Positions 15,104 through 22,558 of a stretch of 64,000 nucleotides of DNA are shown one piece after another; the first letter of the stretch is position 1, and the number at the start of each line of letters is the position of its first letter. The notes under the pieces were generated by a model. That model had not been told where the DNA came from. It worked only from the letters and a program-made list of their open reading frames with translations, and searched no databases. The translations under genes and the position numbers were made by a program. The stretch is from a virus, in the IMG/VR virus record IMGVR_UViG_3300033153_004214, positions 64,001 through 128,000 of that record, one strand, 5' to 3'.

Positions 15104-15414
15104 CGGACAAGAAGACATGGATGGTGGCGCAGGTCCGTGACAAGTATTATGCCATGGATACTGAGACCTACAAGGTTTATGATCCTCATGATCTTTCTAG
15201 GATGACATCGTGGTTCAACAAACAGAGGTTCACTGAGGCTGAGGCCAAGCGGTGGGTAGACAAGATGAACGCGAAGGGGCCTGCGGTCGAGGTCAGTGGT
15301 AAAAAGGATGAAAATGGGCCGTTTGAGGAGCGAGGCCCAGAATTGCTTGATGATACTGCGGAGTTCTATGATCAGCCTTTTGTTCCAGAGAATGGAGAGG
15401 ATGATGGTCAATGA
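15100..15414 (+). CDS. hypothetical protein
   Basis: 104 residues from GTG 15100. KTWMVAQVRDKYYAMDTETY is beta-like; EAEAKRWVDKMNAKGP matches the 14253 product. The C-terminal third is acidic. Overlaps the next gene by 11 bases. Confidence 0.6.
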   Translation: MTDKKTWMVAQVRDKYYAMDTETYKVYDPHDLSRMTSWFNKQRFTEAEAKRWVDKMNAKGPAVEVSGKKDENGPFEERGPELLDDTAEFYDQPFVPENGEDDGQ

Positions 15415-15574
15415 GCCGATCAAGTTTCCTGACCGATGCCGCGACTGTCATGGCCCTCTGTCGCCGTCAATCGCGTATCTGAATGCGGAGGTCAAGGAGG
15501 GTCGGAAGAAGCGATACATCCTCGTGGGACCGCTCTGTGATGACTGCGCAAACAAGAGAAGGGCGAAGCGATGA
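15404..15574 (+). CDS. zinc-finger microprotein, paralogue of 13021
   Basis: 56 residues: PDRCRDCHGPLSPSIAYLNA and GRKKRYILVGPLCDDCANKR. Two CxxC pairs. ATG 15404 preferred over 15401 because GAGAGG then has proper spacing and the paralogue starts there. Confidence 0.65.
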   Translation: MVNEPIKFPDRCRDCHGPLSPSIAYLNAEVKEGRKKRYILVGPLCDDCANKRRAKR

Positions 15575-15756
15575 GCAATGACATACGTGTTCTGGTAGCG
15601 TGGGGCCTGATGGTTGTCGGATTCGGGATCGGTTACGGACTTGGCTATGAATGCGATGCTCCTGAGTGGGCGCGGTGGGGAATGTCTCTCGTCCTCGGTC
15701 ATCTATTTTGGATTCAGGCTTGGCTTGCGACGGAAAACCGGAGGGGAAAGAAGTGA
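15571..15756 (+). CDS. small membrane protein
   Basis: 61 residues with two hydrophobic segments (LVAWGLMVVGFGIGYGLGY and MSLVLGHLFWIQAWLA). ATGA overlap with the gene before. Similar architecture to the 14936 product, again next to a zinc-finger gene. Confidence 0.65.
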   Translation: MSNDIRVLVAWGLMVVGFGIGYGLGYECDAPEWARWGMSLVLGHLFWIQAWLATENRRGKK

Positions 15757-15775
15757 GCCGCGAACAGGAGATCAA

Positions 15776-15907
15776 ATGAAGTGTTGAATTTGCGGTAAGG
15801 TCATCAATCTCGTTGTTTTCGGAGCACTGAAGGACGTGTGCTATGGTTGTCTGACAAAGGACGAAAGAGACGAGCATGCTGTTCGAGAAGAACGTGGGGG
15901 TAGTTGA
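15776..15907 (+). pseudogene. zinc-finger microprotein with in-frame TGA
   Basis: Reads MKC, TGA (15785-15787), then ICGKVINLVVFGALKDVCYG and CLTKDERDEHAVREE to TGA 15905. The stop falls inside what would be CWIC, the first half of a CxxC...CxxC finger, so TGG to TGA is the simplest explanation. GGAG lies just upstream. Either nonsense mutation or base error. Confidence 0.5.
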
Positions 15908-15944
15908 CACGGCGAAGTTACTTCCCACCGAAAGAGTGTGAGAA

Positions 15945-16136
15945 ATGAAGGCCAGATGGCGCAAGTGCGAGAGGTGTGGGCAAGAGTTCTATGACCTGTA
16001 CGGGAAATGGACTCTGTGTCACGATTGTCAGCGATGGGCTAACCAGCGACTTTCTCCCGGCGAAATCATCGTGGCCGTTATAGTTGGAATCGTGGTCGTT
16101 GGGTTGGTCGTTTTCTTGATGGGAGGTCAGCAGTGA
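15945..16136 (+). CDS. zinc-ribbon membrane protein
   Basis: 63 residues. CERCGQEFYDLYGKWTLCHDC is an N-terminal zinc ribbon; residues 40-60 (IIVAVIVGIVVVGLVVFLMG) are one transmembrane helix. The 20286 product has the same plan. GTGA coupling to the next gene. Possibly a membrane-tethered binding module. Confidence 0.7.
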   Translation: MKARWRKCERCGQEFYDLYGKWTLCHDCQRWANQRLSPGEIIVAVIVGIVVVGLVVFLMGGQQ

Positions 16137-16609
16137 CCGACAGGCTAGACCCGGAAGTAAGGGCGATGATCGAGCAGTTGAAGATTCAACTATGCGATAA
16201 CCTTCACGGACATTCATATCTCGACTCTGACTCGGGGGAGCCCTTCTGGTCGAAGAAGATGGTTGAGGATGCCATCACTGCGTCTATCCCACGCACAGGA
16301 GTTGACGAGTTCGAGATGGGCGAGATGTATCAACCCACCTATGAGCAGTACGTCGAGCATACTCGGAAGAATCTCGATACAGCACGTGACCATCTCGAAT
16401 ATGTCGCCGTGTACGACCCGGACGGTTGGCGGTGCGCATTGGAGGAATTTGAAAAGCGGGTACTGTCGTACCGTTACGCTGTCGGGGCTATGTATCGTCA
16501 CGGACCGAACGAGAAAGTGTCGGGGATGGTGATGGGAGACCTGAAAATCCAACCTGTTACTCCGGCAGATTTTGTTGAGATCACTCTCGTACTGGACGGC
16601 ACAAAATGA
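16133..16609 (+). CDS. hypothetical protein
   Basis: 158 residues from GTG 16133, mostly helical, acidic N-terminal half, ending with a short beta stretch (LKIQPVTPADFVEITLVLDG). No family is recognised. Overlaps the next gene by 4 bases. Confidence 0.6.
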   Translation: MTDRLDPEVRAMIEQLKIQLCDNLHGHSYLDSDSGEPFWSKKMVEDAITASIPRTGVDEFEMGEMYQPTYEQYVEHTRKNLDTARDHLEYVAVYDPDGWRCALEEFEKRVLSYRYAVGAMYRHGPNEKVSGMVMGDLKIQPVTPADFVEITLVLDGTK

Positions 16610-16746
16610 CCATCACGAAGGAACTGCGAAGGTCGGCAATCAAGCGCATGAAGGAGGGTCGGAAGAAGTACTACATTATGGTCGGCCCTTTCTGTGCTGA
16701 GTGTTTGACTAAGAGAAAGAAGCTTGACATACCGTCTAAACGATAG
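16606..16746 (+). CDS. truncated paralogue of the GRKKYY zinc-finger proteins
   Basis: 46 residues: MTITKELRRSAIKRM replaces the first CxxC half, then EGRKKYYIMVGPFCAECLTK matches the 13021 and 15404 products. With only one CxxC it cannot form the same zinc site. Part of the duplicated two-gene unit with 16774. Confidence 0.55.
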   Translation: MTITKELRRSAIKRMKEGRKKYYIMVGPFCAECLTKRKKLDIPSKR

Positions 16747-16752
16747 TAAGGT
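16724..16752 (+). promoter_or_regulatory. weak promoter candidate
   Basis: TTGACA (16724-16729), 17-base spacer, TAAGGT (16747-16752). The -35 is coding for the 16606 product and the -10 is poor, so it may be chance. It would serve 16774. Confidence 0.35.
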
Positions 16753-16773
16753 GTTGCGCGAAAGGAAGTATCG

Positions 16774-17121
16774 ATGGTTGAGCACAAGTGCGGCATTCTC
16801 CGGTTACTATCTGTCGCAGACGAGGAAGAAGGCTACAAGACAGTTACAGCCGTCTGCGACGAGTGTCAGAAGGTCATCGCCTTTAAGCACTGCTTCCCTA
16901 TCGGCATATCATGGTTTGTAGTGGATACTGAGCAGGCTAGTTTGGTTGAGCCTGCTGTCTTCGAGATTAGCCATGAACCTCTTGAGAAAATGGTGTGGGC
17001 GGATGGATGTCCGGTTCAGGATATGACAAAGTTGCAGGTCATTGATCTCGACATAGCTGAAATGTTGTATAAGTGGACAAATGAGGTAAAGAAGAGGAAC
17101 AGGATCGATGGCGGGCAATAG
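16774..17121 (+). CDS. hypothetical protein, paralogue of 13191
   Basis: 115 residues: EHKCGILRLLSVADEEEGYK, CDECQKVIAFKHC and VEPAVFEISHEPLEKMVW align with 13191 without gaps except a short deletion before VQDMTKLQVIDL. GAAAGGAAGT precedes the ATG. Possible zinc site C..C-x2-C..C. Confidence 0.65.
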   Translation: MVEHKCGILRLLSVADEEEGYKTVTAVCDECQKVIAFKHCFPIGISWFVVDTEQASLVEPAVFEISHEPLEKMVWADGCPVQDMTKLQVIDLDIAEMLYKWTNEVKKRNRIDGGQ

Positions 17122-17383
17122 GCACAAGATAGTTAGATTTCGGTGCAAGGTATGCGGTCGCTGTATGTATGCTAAGATACTGATGAAGCCTAATTGCCCC
17201 AGATGTGGCAATCGTATGGTACACACCAAACATACGGCTTGCCCCTACAAGAGAAAGAATATCAAGGACAAGAAGGAACCCGACAAGCGCAGGTGTATCG
17301 AGTGCAATGCCATCCTACGCTCTTCCAACCCCAATGATGTATGTGCTCTCTGTCAACGGAACCCCGACTGGAACAGGCGGTAG
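17108..17383 (+). CDS. double zinc-ribbon protein
   Basis: 91 residues, basic, with CKVCGRC...CPRCGNRM and CIECNAILRS...CALCQRN. Overlaps the previous gene by 14 bases. A nucleic-acid role is inferred from the Lys/Arg content. Confidence 0.65.
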   Translation: MAGNRHKIVRFRCKVCGRCMYAKILMKPNCPRCGNRMVHTKHTACPYKRKNIKDKKEPDKRRCIECNAILRSSNPNDVCALCQRNPDWNRR

Positions 17384-17385
17384 GC

Positions 17386-17823
17386 ATGGCACTGATCGAT
17401 AAGGTCAAGGGCATATCTGTTGATAAGACAGCAGCCCTTGTTACGTCACAATCGAAGCAGACTTTCGATGACACTAAGCATCTTGATCCTCGAATGATCC
17501 ATAGTGACACTCCTCTACCGGTGAAGGAGTATCCGAAGAACAACCCACATCCTGACCTGACAGGTCGCAGGTATGGATGGTTGACGGTCGTTGGTCTTCT
17601 GGATCGTGAGAAGGTCTACTCTTCCCCGAGGCGTGCTTCTAAGCGAGGAGCACCGTGGGTGGTTCGATGCGTATGTGGTGCTTATGAGACACGACGCCGG
17701 AAAGCATTGATGAACCCCAAGAATAGGGTGGATCGTTGTCACGTTTGCCAGAAGATAGCGACCATGAAGCGTCATAGAGATTACCTTGATGGCAAGCCGC
17801 AAAAAGAGCAATGGGAGTATTAG
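17386..17823 (+). CDS. zinc-binding hypothetical protein
   Basis: 145 residues. The C-terminal half (LTGRRYGWLTVVGLLDRE, WVVRCVCGAYETRRRKALMN, CHVCQ) resembles the small domain seen beside HNH or AP2 domains in phage endonucleases (GxxxGxLTV...CxCG). No catalytic HNH residues are present. Could be a degenerate homing-endonuclease relative. Confidence 0.5.
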   Translation: MALIDKVKGISVDKTAALVTSQSKQTFDDTKHLDPRMIHSDTPLPVKEYPKNNPHPDLTGRRYGWLTVVGLLDREKVYSSPRRASKRGAPWVVRCVCGAYETRRRKALMNPKNRVDRCHVCQKIATMKRHRDYLDGKPQKEQWEY

Positions 17824-17864
17824 GCAGCAGTGATGGTTAACACATTCTTGTATAAGGACTGTGC

Positions 17865-17893
17865 TTGATAACATATGCATAACCATGTATGTT
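17865..17893 (+). promoter_or_regulatory. sigma70-like promoter
   Basis: TTGATA (17865-17870), 17-base spacer with ACATATGCAT, TATGTT (17888-17893). Upstream of the exported protein gene. Confidence 0.75.
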
Positions 17894-17917
17894 CCTTATG
17901 TAGATAAGGAGGTCGTC

Positions 17918-18964
17918 ATGTCAAAGCTCATTGGGTTCATCCTGCTTCTTGCTGCTGCGACTGCAACGGCAACTGAAGTCACTGTACCGGTAGGGGTCGA
18001 AGACTTGCTCAGCGGCAGGTACAAGGATGTTCGTACCAAAATCAAAGCCGCCACCAAGGAATTTAAGGTACCCGATCCAAAACTCAAAGCGACACTGGCC
18101 GTCACCAGTATTCTGGAGGCCAGAGCTACTTCCATTATCAACAATGCAAAGAAGCTCATTGGCCAGAAGGTGACGTTGGCTACAAACAAGAAGTCTGTTA
18201 AAGGTCGGGTGGCCACCGTTGATGAGCATGGCATTACCATTACTGTGTACTTGGTGATTAACAGACAGGTGGTTGGGGAGAGCAAGCGGAAGCTCGAATG
18301 GAATGATCTCACTCCTGCTGAGATGGAGAAGCTGGCTGGAGATTGGCAACCGCCGGGCGCGGACGGTCATGTTGCTCGTGCTATTCTTGCTCTTAGTTCA
18401 GGAGATATTTCTTCCGCTGGCGTTATTATCAAGCATGCCTCAGATCATGCACTTACTGACTATATCGTTGGAAAGATTAAGACCGCTAAGGTGGCTCTTG
18501 CGAAGGCTGAGGCGCGAGCAAAGATAAATGTAGCATCCAGTCAAAGTTCTGACAGGAGGACCCTCGTTTCGATACGGGTCGCTGATAAGGCGGTGCATCC
18601 AACGGTAGGTGATCTGACGACCAATTCGTTGGTTGGCAACAACCGGCAATACGTGTTTGCGTCAGTGCCTAAAGAACTTGACGGATATAAGTTCTTGCGG
18701 ATGGACTGTCGAGCAAACGGAGATTACGAGTACACGTTGACATATAGGACAAACCTTTTTGCACTTGTTGTAACGAAACCCACTGATGGCAGGGAATTGT
18801 TAGAATCTGGGTGGCAGAAGACTTCAGTCACAATCAGGTCGAATGCTGGTGATTTACTCCTTGTATACCGAAAGATGCACAAGGCAGGAACCTATAGCAT
18901 GAAGAGCACCGGGAATTGGGCATACATGATTTGCGGAAAAGACCTTGATTTTCAATTCAAGTGA
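17918..18964 (+). CDS. exported hypothetical protein
   Basis: 348 residues. MSKLIGFILLLAAATATATE is a classic Sec signal peptide, with likely cleavage near ATA-TE. A helical region (40-100), an SH3-like strand set (GQKVTLATNKKSVKGRVATV) and a C-terminal beta domain (KFLRMDCRANGDYEYTLTYR) follow. AAGGAGGTC fixes ATG 17918. An exported protein in a phage early-type region suggests envelope modification or superinfection exclusion; no family is recognised. Confidence 0.7.
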   Translation: MSKLIGFILLLAAATATATEVTVPVGVEDLLSGRYKDVRTKIKAATKEFKVPDPKLKATLAVTSILEARATSIINNAKKLIGQKVTLATNKKSVKGRVATVDEHGITITVYLVINRQVVGESKRKLEWNDLTPAEMEKLAGDWQPPGADGHVARAILALSSGDISSAGVIIKHASDHALTDYIVGKIKTAKVALAKAEARAKINVASSQSSDRRTLVSIRVADKAVHPTVGDLTTNSLVGNNRQYVFASVPKELDGYKFLRMDCRANGDYEYTLTYRTNLFALVVTKPTDGRELLESGWQKTSVTIRSNAGDLLLVYRKMHKAGTYSMKSTGNWAYMICGKDLDFQFK

Positions 18965-19044
18965 TCACATTGGTTACTGCTCTCATGCTGGGTGGCACCA
19001 CCTGCGCGGAGTGCAAGGGTTCAGGAAAGAAGAAGACAACATGA
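18961..19044 (+). CDS. 27-residue peptide with CxxCxGxG motif
   Basis: GTG 18961 overlaps the TGA of the exported gene. MITLVTALMLGGTTCAECKG then SGKKKTT: a hydrophobic start and a DnaJ-type CAECKGSGKK end. May be a tiny membrane-linked zinc-dimerising peptide, or the start of a gene broken by a frameshift with 18992. Confidence 0.4.
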   Translation: MITLVTALMLGGTTCAECKGSGKKKTT

Positions 19045-19255
19045 GGTATTCAAGACTAATCTGCACAACCCGGTCTCATGTCTTGGCCGAAACGACAGCA
19101 ATGTCTGTAGGGTTGATGACGAGGACCGTGAATGTTTCTACTGGCATAACCAGCCAGCACCAAGGTGGTGCCCGTTTTGGAAAGAGTTCGCTGTCCTCTT
19201 GAGCACCAACAGTGAAGAAGATCGGATACTAGCGAACAAGGAAAAGAAGGCATGA
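18992..19255 (+). CDS. Cys-rich protein, start probably lost by one base
   Basis: The convincing part is FKTNLHNPVSCLGRNDSNVC...ECFYWHNQPAPRWCPFWKEF to the stop at 19253. No good start exists in this frame after GTG 18992. ATG 19041 is one base out of frame: adding a G (ATGGAGGTA for ATGAGGTA) would give MEVFKTNLHNP. Zinc binding by four Cys is likely. Confidence 0.5.
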   Translation: MAPPARSARVQERRRQHEVFKTNLHNPVSCLGRNDSNVCRVDDEDRECFYWHNQPAPRWCPFWKEFAVLLSTNSEEDRILANKEKKA

Positions 19256-19869
19256 GTCTTGTACTCTGGTCAGGCGGATGTGACTCCACACTATTGTTGC
19301 ATCAGGTGGCTTCCGAGAAGGCCACCAGGGACGACCCGGTGCGTGCCCTGTCGATAGTCCATGATCAGGTGCCCGCCAACAAGGAACAGGCTCAGGCTCG
19401 CAAGAATATCCTCAAGGAGTTCAAGCGCCGGGGCCTTCACGTTGTCCATTCCACTGTTCGAGTCAAGACGACAGGACTCTTCTCGGTTAAGGGTGGTGGC
19501 AACACGCAGGCAGTGCTCTGGCTCGGGTTGGCAGTGCCTTACTTGTTCAAAGACGAGGACCTCTACGCTGGCTACATTCGTGGCGACGACTACTGGCACT
19601 ACGAGGGCTGGCTGCAGGAAGCCTTTAAGAATCTCAAGCACGCCAAGTATCTAAAGGGCAGGCTGCGCACCCCGCTAGAGTGGCTGACGAAGGGCGAGGT
19701 GATCAAGGAGTTAAAGCAGAAGAAGCTTCTGCGCCTGACGTGGTACTGTGAGAACCCCAAGAAGAATGGGAAGCCTTGCGGCAAGTGTCACTCCTGCAAG
19801 GTTCACCGCACCGGGGTCTGGCAGTTGAAGCAGGGAATGTTTGATCGGAAGGTATTGTCCAGTGGCTGA
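19252..19869 (+). CDS. queC: QueC-like 7-cyano-7-deazaguanine synthase
   Basis: 205 residues. SLVLWSGGCDSTLLLHQVAS is the PP-loop (SGGxDST) that activates with ATP. The end has CENPKKNGKPCGKCHSC, the QueC four-Cys zinc site. QueC makes preQ0 from carboxy-deazaguanine; phage copies usually feed 7-deazaguanine DNA modification that blocks restriction enzymes. No QueD, QueE, FolE or DpdA is in the window. It is somewhat short and divergent, so another PP-loop substrate is possible. ATGA-coupled to 18992. Confidence 0.75.
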   Translation: MSLVLWSGGCDSTLLLHQVASEKATRDDPVRALSIVHDQVPANKEQAQARKNILKEFKRRGLHVVHSTVRVKTTGLFSVKGGGNTQAVLWLGLAVPYLFKDEDLYAGYIRGDDYWHYEGWLQEAFKNLKHAKYLKGRLRTPLEWLTKGEVIKELKQKKLLRLTWYCENPKKNGKPCGKCHSCKVHRTGVWQLKQGMFDRKVLSSG

Positions 19870-20280
19870 GAGTAGGTTTCCGCCGGTCGGTGTTGCTGCT
19901 ATTTTAATCAAGGATGACAAGGTCTTGGTTTCGAAGAGGCTAGCCGGTAAGCTGCAGGGGCAGTACGCTGCGCCCGGGGTCACCTTGAATGGATGGAGAC
20001 CTTTGAGGAAGCCACGGTCAAGGAACTCAAGGAAGAGACCGGTATCAAGACCACGGTGGATAACTGCGAGGTGGTTGGTGTCGATCAAGGCTTCGCGGAG
20101 GATGAAGACTTCTGCTGGGTCATCGTCTTTGTTTATGTCAAAGCGTGGGCTGGTGATCCTCAGAGATCGGAGCCGGAGAAGCAGGGGCCGTGGGAGTGGG
20201 TGTCATTGACTGATCTCCCTGAGAAAATGCTTGGACCTCTGCGGAAGATGTATGTGAAGTTTTTGGGCGACTTGGGGTAA
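19862..20280 (+). pseudogene. Nudix hydrolase, frameshifted
   Basis: Part one from GTG 19862 reads PPVGVAAILIKDDKVLVSKR and GQYAAPGVTLN. Part two from 19993 reads METFEEATVKELKEETGI, completing the Nudix box (E-x7-xELxEExG). The frames differ by one base at AATGGATGG (19989-19997), so the intact enzyme needs one or two bases inserted or removed there. The active-site Glu residues are intact. It would hydrolyse a nucleoside diphosphate derivative. ATG 19993 alone would lack the first strands. Confidence 0.7.
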
Positions 20281-20285
20281 TCGTT

Positions 20286-20489
20286 ATGAAGTGGTACGAG
20301 TGCAGCAAGTGCGGCTGCTACTTTCAAGACACCGTCAAGCTGCCTAAGCCTCCTTGCTGCAGAGAATGCCGGGACCTCCCACCAAAATTGATAGAATTGC
20401 CTCCGGCTGAGTTGGCCATGGTTCTTGTCGGTGCAGGCATCTTCGCCATTGTGTTTTATTTCTTGTATATCTTTCTCCGACGTATGTAA
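20286..20489 (+). CDS. zinc-ribbon membrane protein
   Basis: 67 residues: CSKCGCYF...CCRECRDLPP then one transmembrane helix (AMVLVGAGIFAIVFYFLYIF). Same plan as 15945. Function unknown. Confidence 0.7.
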   Translation: MKWYECSKCGCYFQDTVKLPKPPCCRECRDLPPKLIELPPAELAMVLVGAGIFAIVFYFLYIFLRRM

Positions 20490-20495
20490 AAGAAC

Positions 20496-20524
20496 TTGAC
20501 AGATATGCTACCCCACGGTATGTT
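20496..20524 (+). promoter_or_regulatory. sigma70-like promoter
   Basis: TTGACA (20496-20501), 17-base spacer, TATGTT (20519-20524). It overlaps the upstream in-frame ATG of the next gene and so decides its start. Confidence 0.8.
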
Positions 20525-20547
20525 TGTATGAGCATAAGGAGAAACTT

Positions 20548-21021
20548 TTGAGCAAGCAGAAGAGCGTGGTTGACCAGATTGTCAACCGGTGCAAGCACTT
20601 CAATGGCTTCCGAGGTTATTTCGCCAAAGACCCGAAAGCTCAGGCGTGCAAGTGCGGCATCAAGGTCCGTGCGCTCGTGGGCGGCGATGACTTTGGATGG
20701 ATTCCGAGAGCACCGTGCCTCGCGGACCATGAGACTGACGTGGTCTGCTCGAAGCGTGAGTTTCCCACCAGAGAAGAAGCAGAGGCCGAGGCGCGGGAGA
20801 GTGAAGCCCATACCAAAGCCACACTTTTGGCTATGAAGCGGTGCATCGAGGATAGCGATGACCGTGGCTTCAGCGTCTTCGATTCTGACAACAGGCCCGA
20901 CGTGGCCGGGGAGATTCAGTGCCCGGCCTGCGGTGGTACACTCAAGTATTCGCGGTCTGGATACAATGGACATATTTGGGGTAAGTGCGAGACTGAAGGC
21001 TGTCTTCAGTGGATGCAGTAG
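20548..21021 (+). CDS. zinc-finger protein from a TTG start
   Basis: 157 residues. CKHFNGFRG, ACKCGIKV, and a C-terminal CPACGGTLKYSRSG...CETEGC ribbon. TTG 20548 has AAGGAG 6 bases upstream and lies downstream of the promoter, whereas the longer ATG 20524 overlaps the -10. Function unknown. Confidence 0.65.
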   Translation: MSKQKSVVDQIVNRCKHFNGFRGYFAKDPKAQACKCGIKVRALVGGDDFGWIPRAPCLADHETDVVCSKREFPTREEAEAEARESEAHTKATLLAMKRCIEDSDDRGFSVFDSDNRPDVAGEIQCPACGGTLKYSRSGYNGHIWGKCETEGCLQWMQ

Positions 21022-21030
21022 GGAGCAACC

Positions 21031-21369
21031 GTGGCGATTATTCCTGTGGATGCGGACCATATCCGTGCCAAGTGTGTCGAAGGAAACTTGCAGATTGATT
21101 GGTATGCTGATCCACAGGATTCACCTGAGTGGTGGAACAAAGACCTTGGCTTTTCTACCACGGTTGATCAGGAGTATGGCACACGGGTAGCTATGGTGAT
21201 CAATGAGCTTGTTGAACGTCTGGTTGAATCAGAACGTCTTCGTGCGGCTGAAAATCGTCAAACCGCAGAGCAGGTTACTCGGGCACGTAAGGCAGAGAAA
21301 GTTCAGGAAGCGGCTGAGGCTCGTGCGGTTGAGTTGAAGAAGGAAGTTAAGAAGTTGACCAAGGAGTGA
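21031..21369 (+). CDS. coiled-coil hypothetical protein
   Basis: 112 residues from GTG 21031. Residues 55-110 are a long charged helix (VERLVESERLRAAENRQTAE). Upstream part has WYADPQDSPEWWNKDLGF. No family is recognised. Confidence 0.6.
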   Translation: MAIIPVDADHIRAKCVEGNLQIDWYADPQDSPEWWNKDLGFSTTVDQEYGTRVAMVINELVERLVESERLRAAENRQTAEQVTRARKAEKVQEAAEARAVELKKEVKKLTKE

Positions 21370-21371
21370 TT

Positions 21372-21572
21372 ATGCCTGATCTGTCAGACTGTTACTTGTA
21401 CGTCAAGCCGGAGGTCACGGGTGAGCGTTGGGATCGTTCGATCATTGCTCACCTCACGGTTGGTGGCATAGCTCTCTGCGGCTATGATGGCGACGAGCAG
21501 TGGGACTGCCACATCACGCAGGTGCGCGTCTGTGAAAAGTGCCGGGCGGAATTGAAGAAGCAGGGTGGCTGA
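21372..21572 (+). CDS. small hypothetical protein with Cys pair
   Basis: 66 residues, beta-like middle (IIAHLTVGGIALCGYDGDEQ) and CEKCRAELKK at the end. AAGGAG at 21360-21365 serves ATG 21372. Confidence 0.6.
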   Translation: MPDLSDCYLYVKPEVTGERWDRSIIAHLTVGGIALCGYDGDEQWDCHITQVRVCEKCRAELKKQGG

Positions 21573-21594
21573 TGACAGCCGAGGAACTAGCATA

Positions 21595-21972
21595 ATGGCA
21601 TACGATCCAGAACTGGACGAGACGATCTTTGAGGACCACGTTGAGTCTGACCACCCCAGCGGTCAGCAGTGGATCGAGTTCAAGGTCTGTCGGTACAACG
21701 CTGGCGACCCCAAGCTCCAGTTGACCCGTGCCAGTGGCAATGGCATGCACGCCAAGCTTGGTCGCATGACTAAGGGTGAGATTGAGCGCATCCGTGACAA
21801 GATGACAGAGCTTCTCGCCATGGACCTCGATGAGATCGAGACCCCACGGCTGCAGGACAAGAGAGCCAAGGAGGCTGACGACCGGCGACCGCCGCCTCAG
21901 GGTGGCAGTGACGACTTCGATCCTGACGGCCACCATGCAGAGTTGCCACCTGACTCGGAGATTCCTTTCTAG
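21595..21972 (+). CDS. PC4/p15-like single-strand DNA-binding protein candidate
   Basis: 125 residues. WIEFKVCRYNAGDPKLQLTR then MHAKLGRMTKGEIERIRDKM fits the PC4 (transcriptional coactivator p15) pattern of strands then a helix, known in phage such as T5 as a ssDNA-binding fold. The end is an acidic tail finishing PPDSEIPF, close to the DDDIPF tip by which bacterial SSB recruits partners. Both signals point to a phage SSB. The beta positions are inferred by eye. Confidence 0.55.
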   Translation: MAYDPELDETIFEDHVESDHPSGQQWIEFKVCRYNAGDPKLQLTRASGNGMHAKLGRMTKGEIERIRDKMTELLAMDLDEIETPRLQDKRAKEADDRRPPPQGGSDDFDPDGHHAELPPDSEIPF

Positions 21973-21980
21973 GAACAGTT

Positions 21981-22211
21981 ATGTCGATGCAGGACTATCA
22001 CAATTTCAAGCGCATTCCTCTGGTCACGATGGCAGAATGGGATATGTTGACTAAGTTTCGTCGCTTCATCTTCTCGGATAAGGGAAGAGCCAAGCGTGCG
22101 AAGCTCCTGCTCGACAGGGCGGTTCGATACCTCCGTTCCTCGCGTCCATTCTTCACAACACCGTCAAGGAGGTCTTTGAAGTCCAGTAGGAGGAGGAGAT
22201 ATGCGAGTTAA
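21981..22211 (+). CDS. hypothetical protein, C-terminus probably shifted
   Basis: The first 50 residues (KRIPLVTMAEWDMLTKFRRF) read well. The Ser/Arg-rich end covers the ribosome site of the next gene, while another frame ends naturally LHNTVKEVFEVQ at TAG 22187-22189, just before AGGAGGAGG. A single-base shift near 22130 would reconcile them. Confidence 0.5.
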   Translation: MSMQDYHNFKRIPLVTMAEWDMLTKFRRFIFSDKGRAKRAKLLLDRAVRYLRSSRPFFTTPSRRSLKSSRRRRYAS

Positions 22212-22422
22212 AATAGATAAGTCTGATCCTGATAACCCCAGTCGAGTGTCTGGTCGAATTTATTTCGATGAGCCACCACTCCATCTGCTTGGCAAGACGG
22301 CTGCGGAACTCAGGGCTATCGGTCTCGACATTCCTGAGGAGATACCCGGGTGCTCCAAGGCCAAGCAGGCACCTGATGGTGGCTGGCAGTTTGATTGGGT
22401 CACAGTGGAGTTCGTTCTTTAG
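22201..22422 (+). CDS. small hypothetical protein
   Basis: 73 residues, beta-like (SRVSGRIYFDEPPLHLLGKT ... WQFDWVTVEFVL). Very strong AGGAGGAGGAG site. No family is recognised. Confidence 0.65.
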   Translation: MRVKIDKSDPDNPSRVSGRIYFDEPPLHLLGKTAAELRAIGLDIPEEIPGCSKAKQAPDGGWQFDWVTVEFVL

Positions 22423-22431
22423 GGAGAAGCC

Positions 22432-22515
22432 ATGTGGAGTCTTAGAGGTCTCATGGATACGTGCTCTGAGAGTCAGATTGACATGGCTTGCGTCAAAAGC
22501 GTCCAGTTCAACTAG
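22432..22515 (+). CDS. 27-residue peptide
   Basis: MWSLRGLMDTCSESQIDMAC then VKSVQFN. GGGAGAAGCC precedes the ATG and it starts 9 bases after the previous stop. Possibly translated; function unknown. Confidence 0.4.
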   Translation: MWSLRGLMDTCSESQIDMACVKSVQFN

Positions 22516-22558
22516 GACATGATCTGCGACCGGGATGGAGACAATCAGGAACTCAAGG

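Noticed and set aside
1669-15907. Stop-codon reassignment (TGA as Trp or TAG as Gln)
   Set aside because: Each of TAA, TAG and TGA interrupts one or more genes, while intact neighbours end at all three, so a recoded stop cannot explain them.
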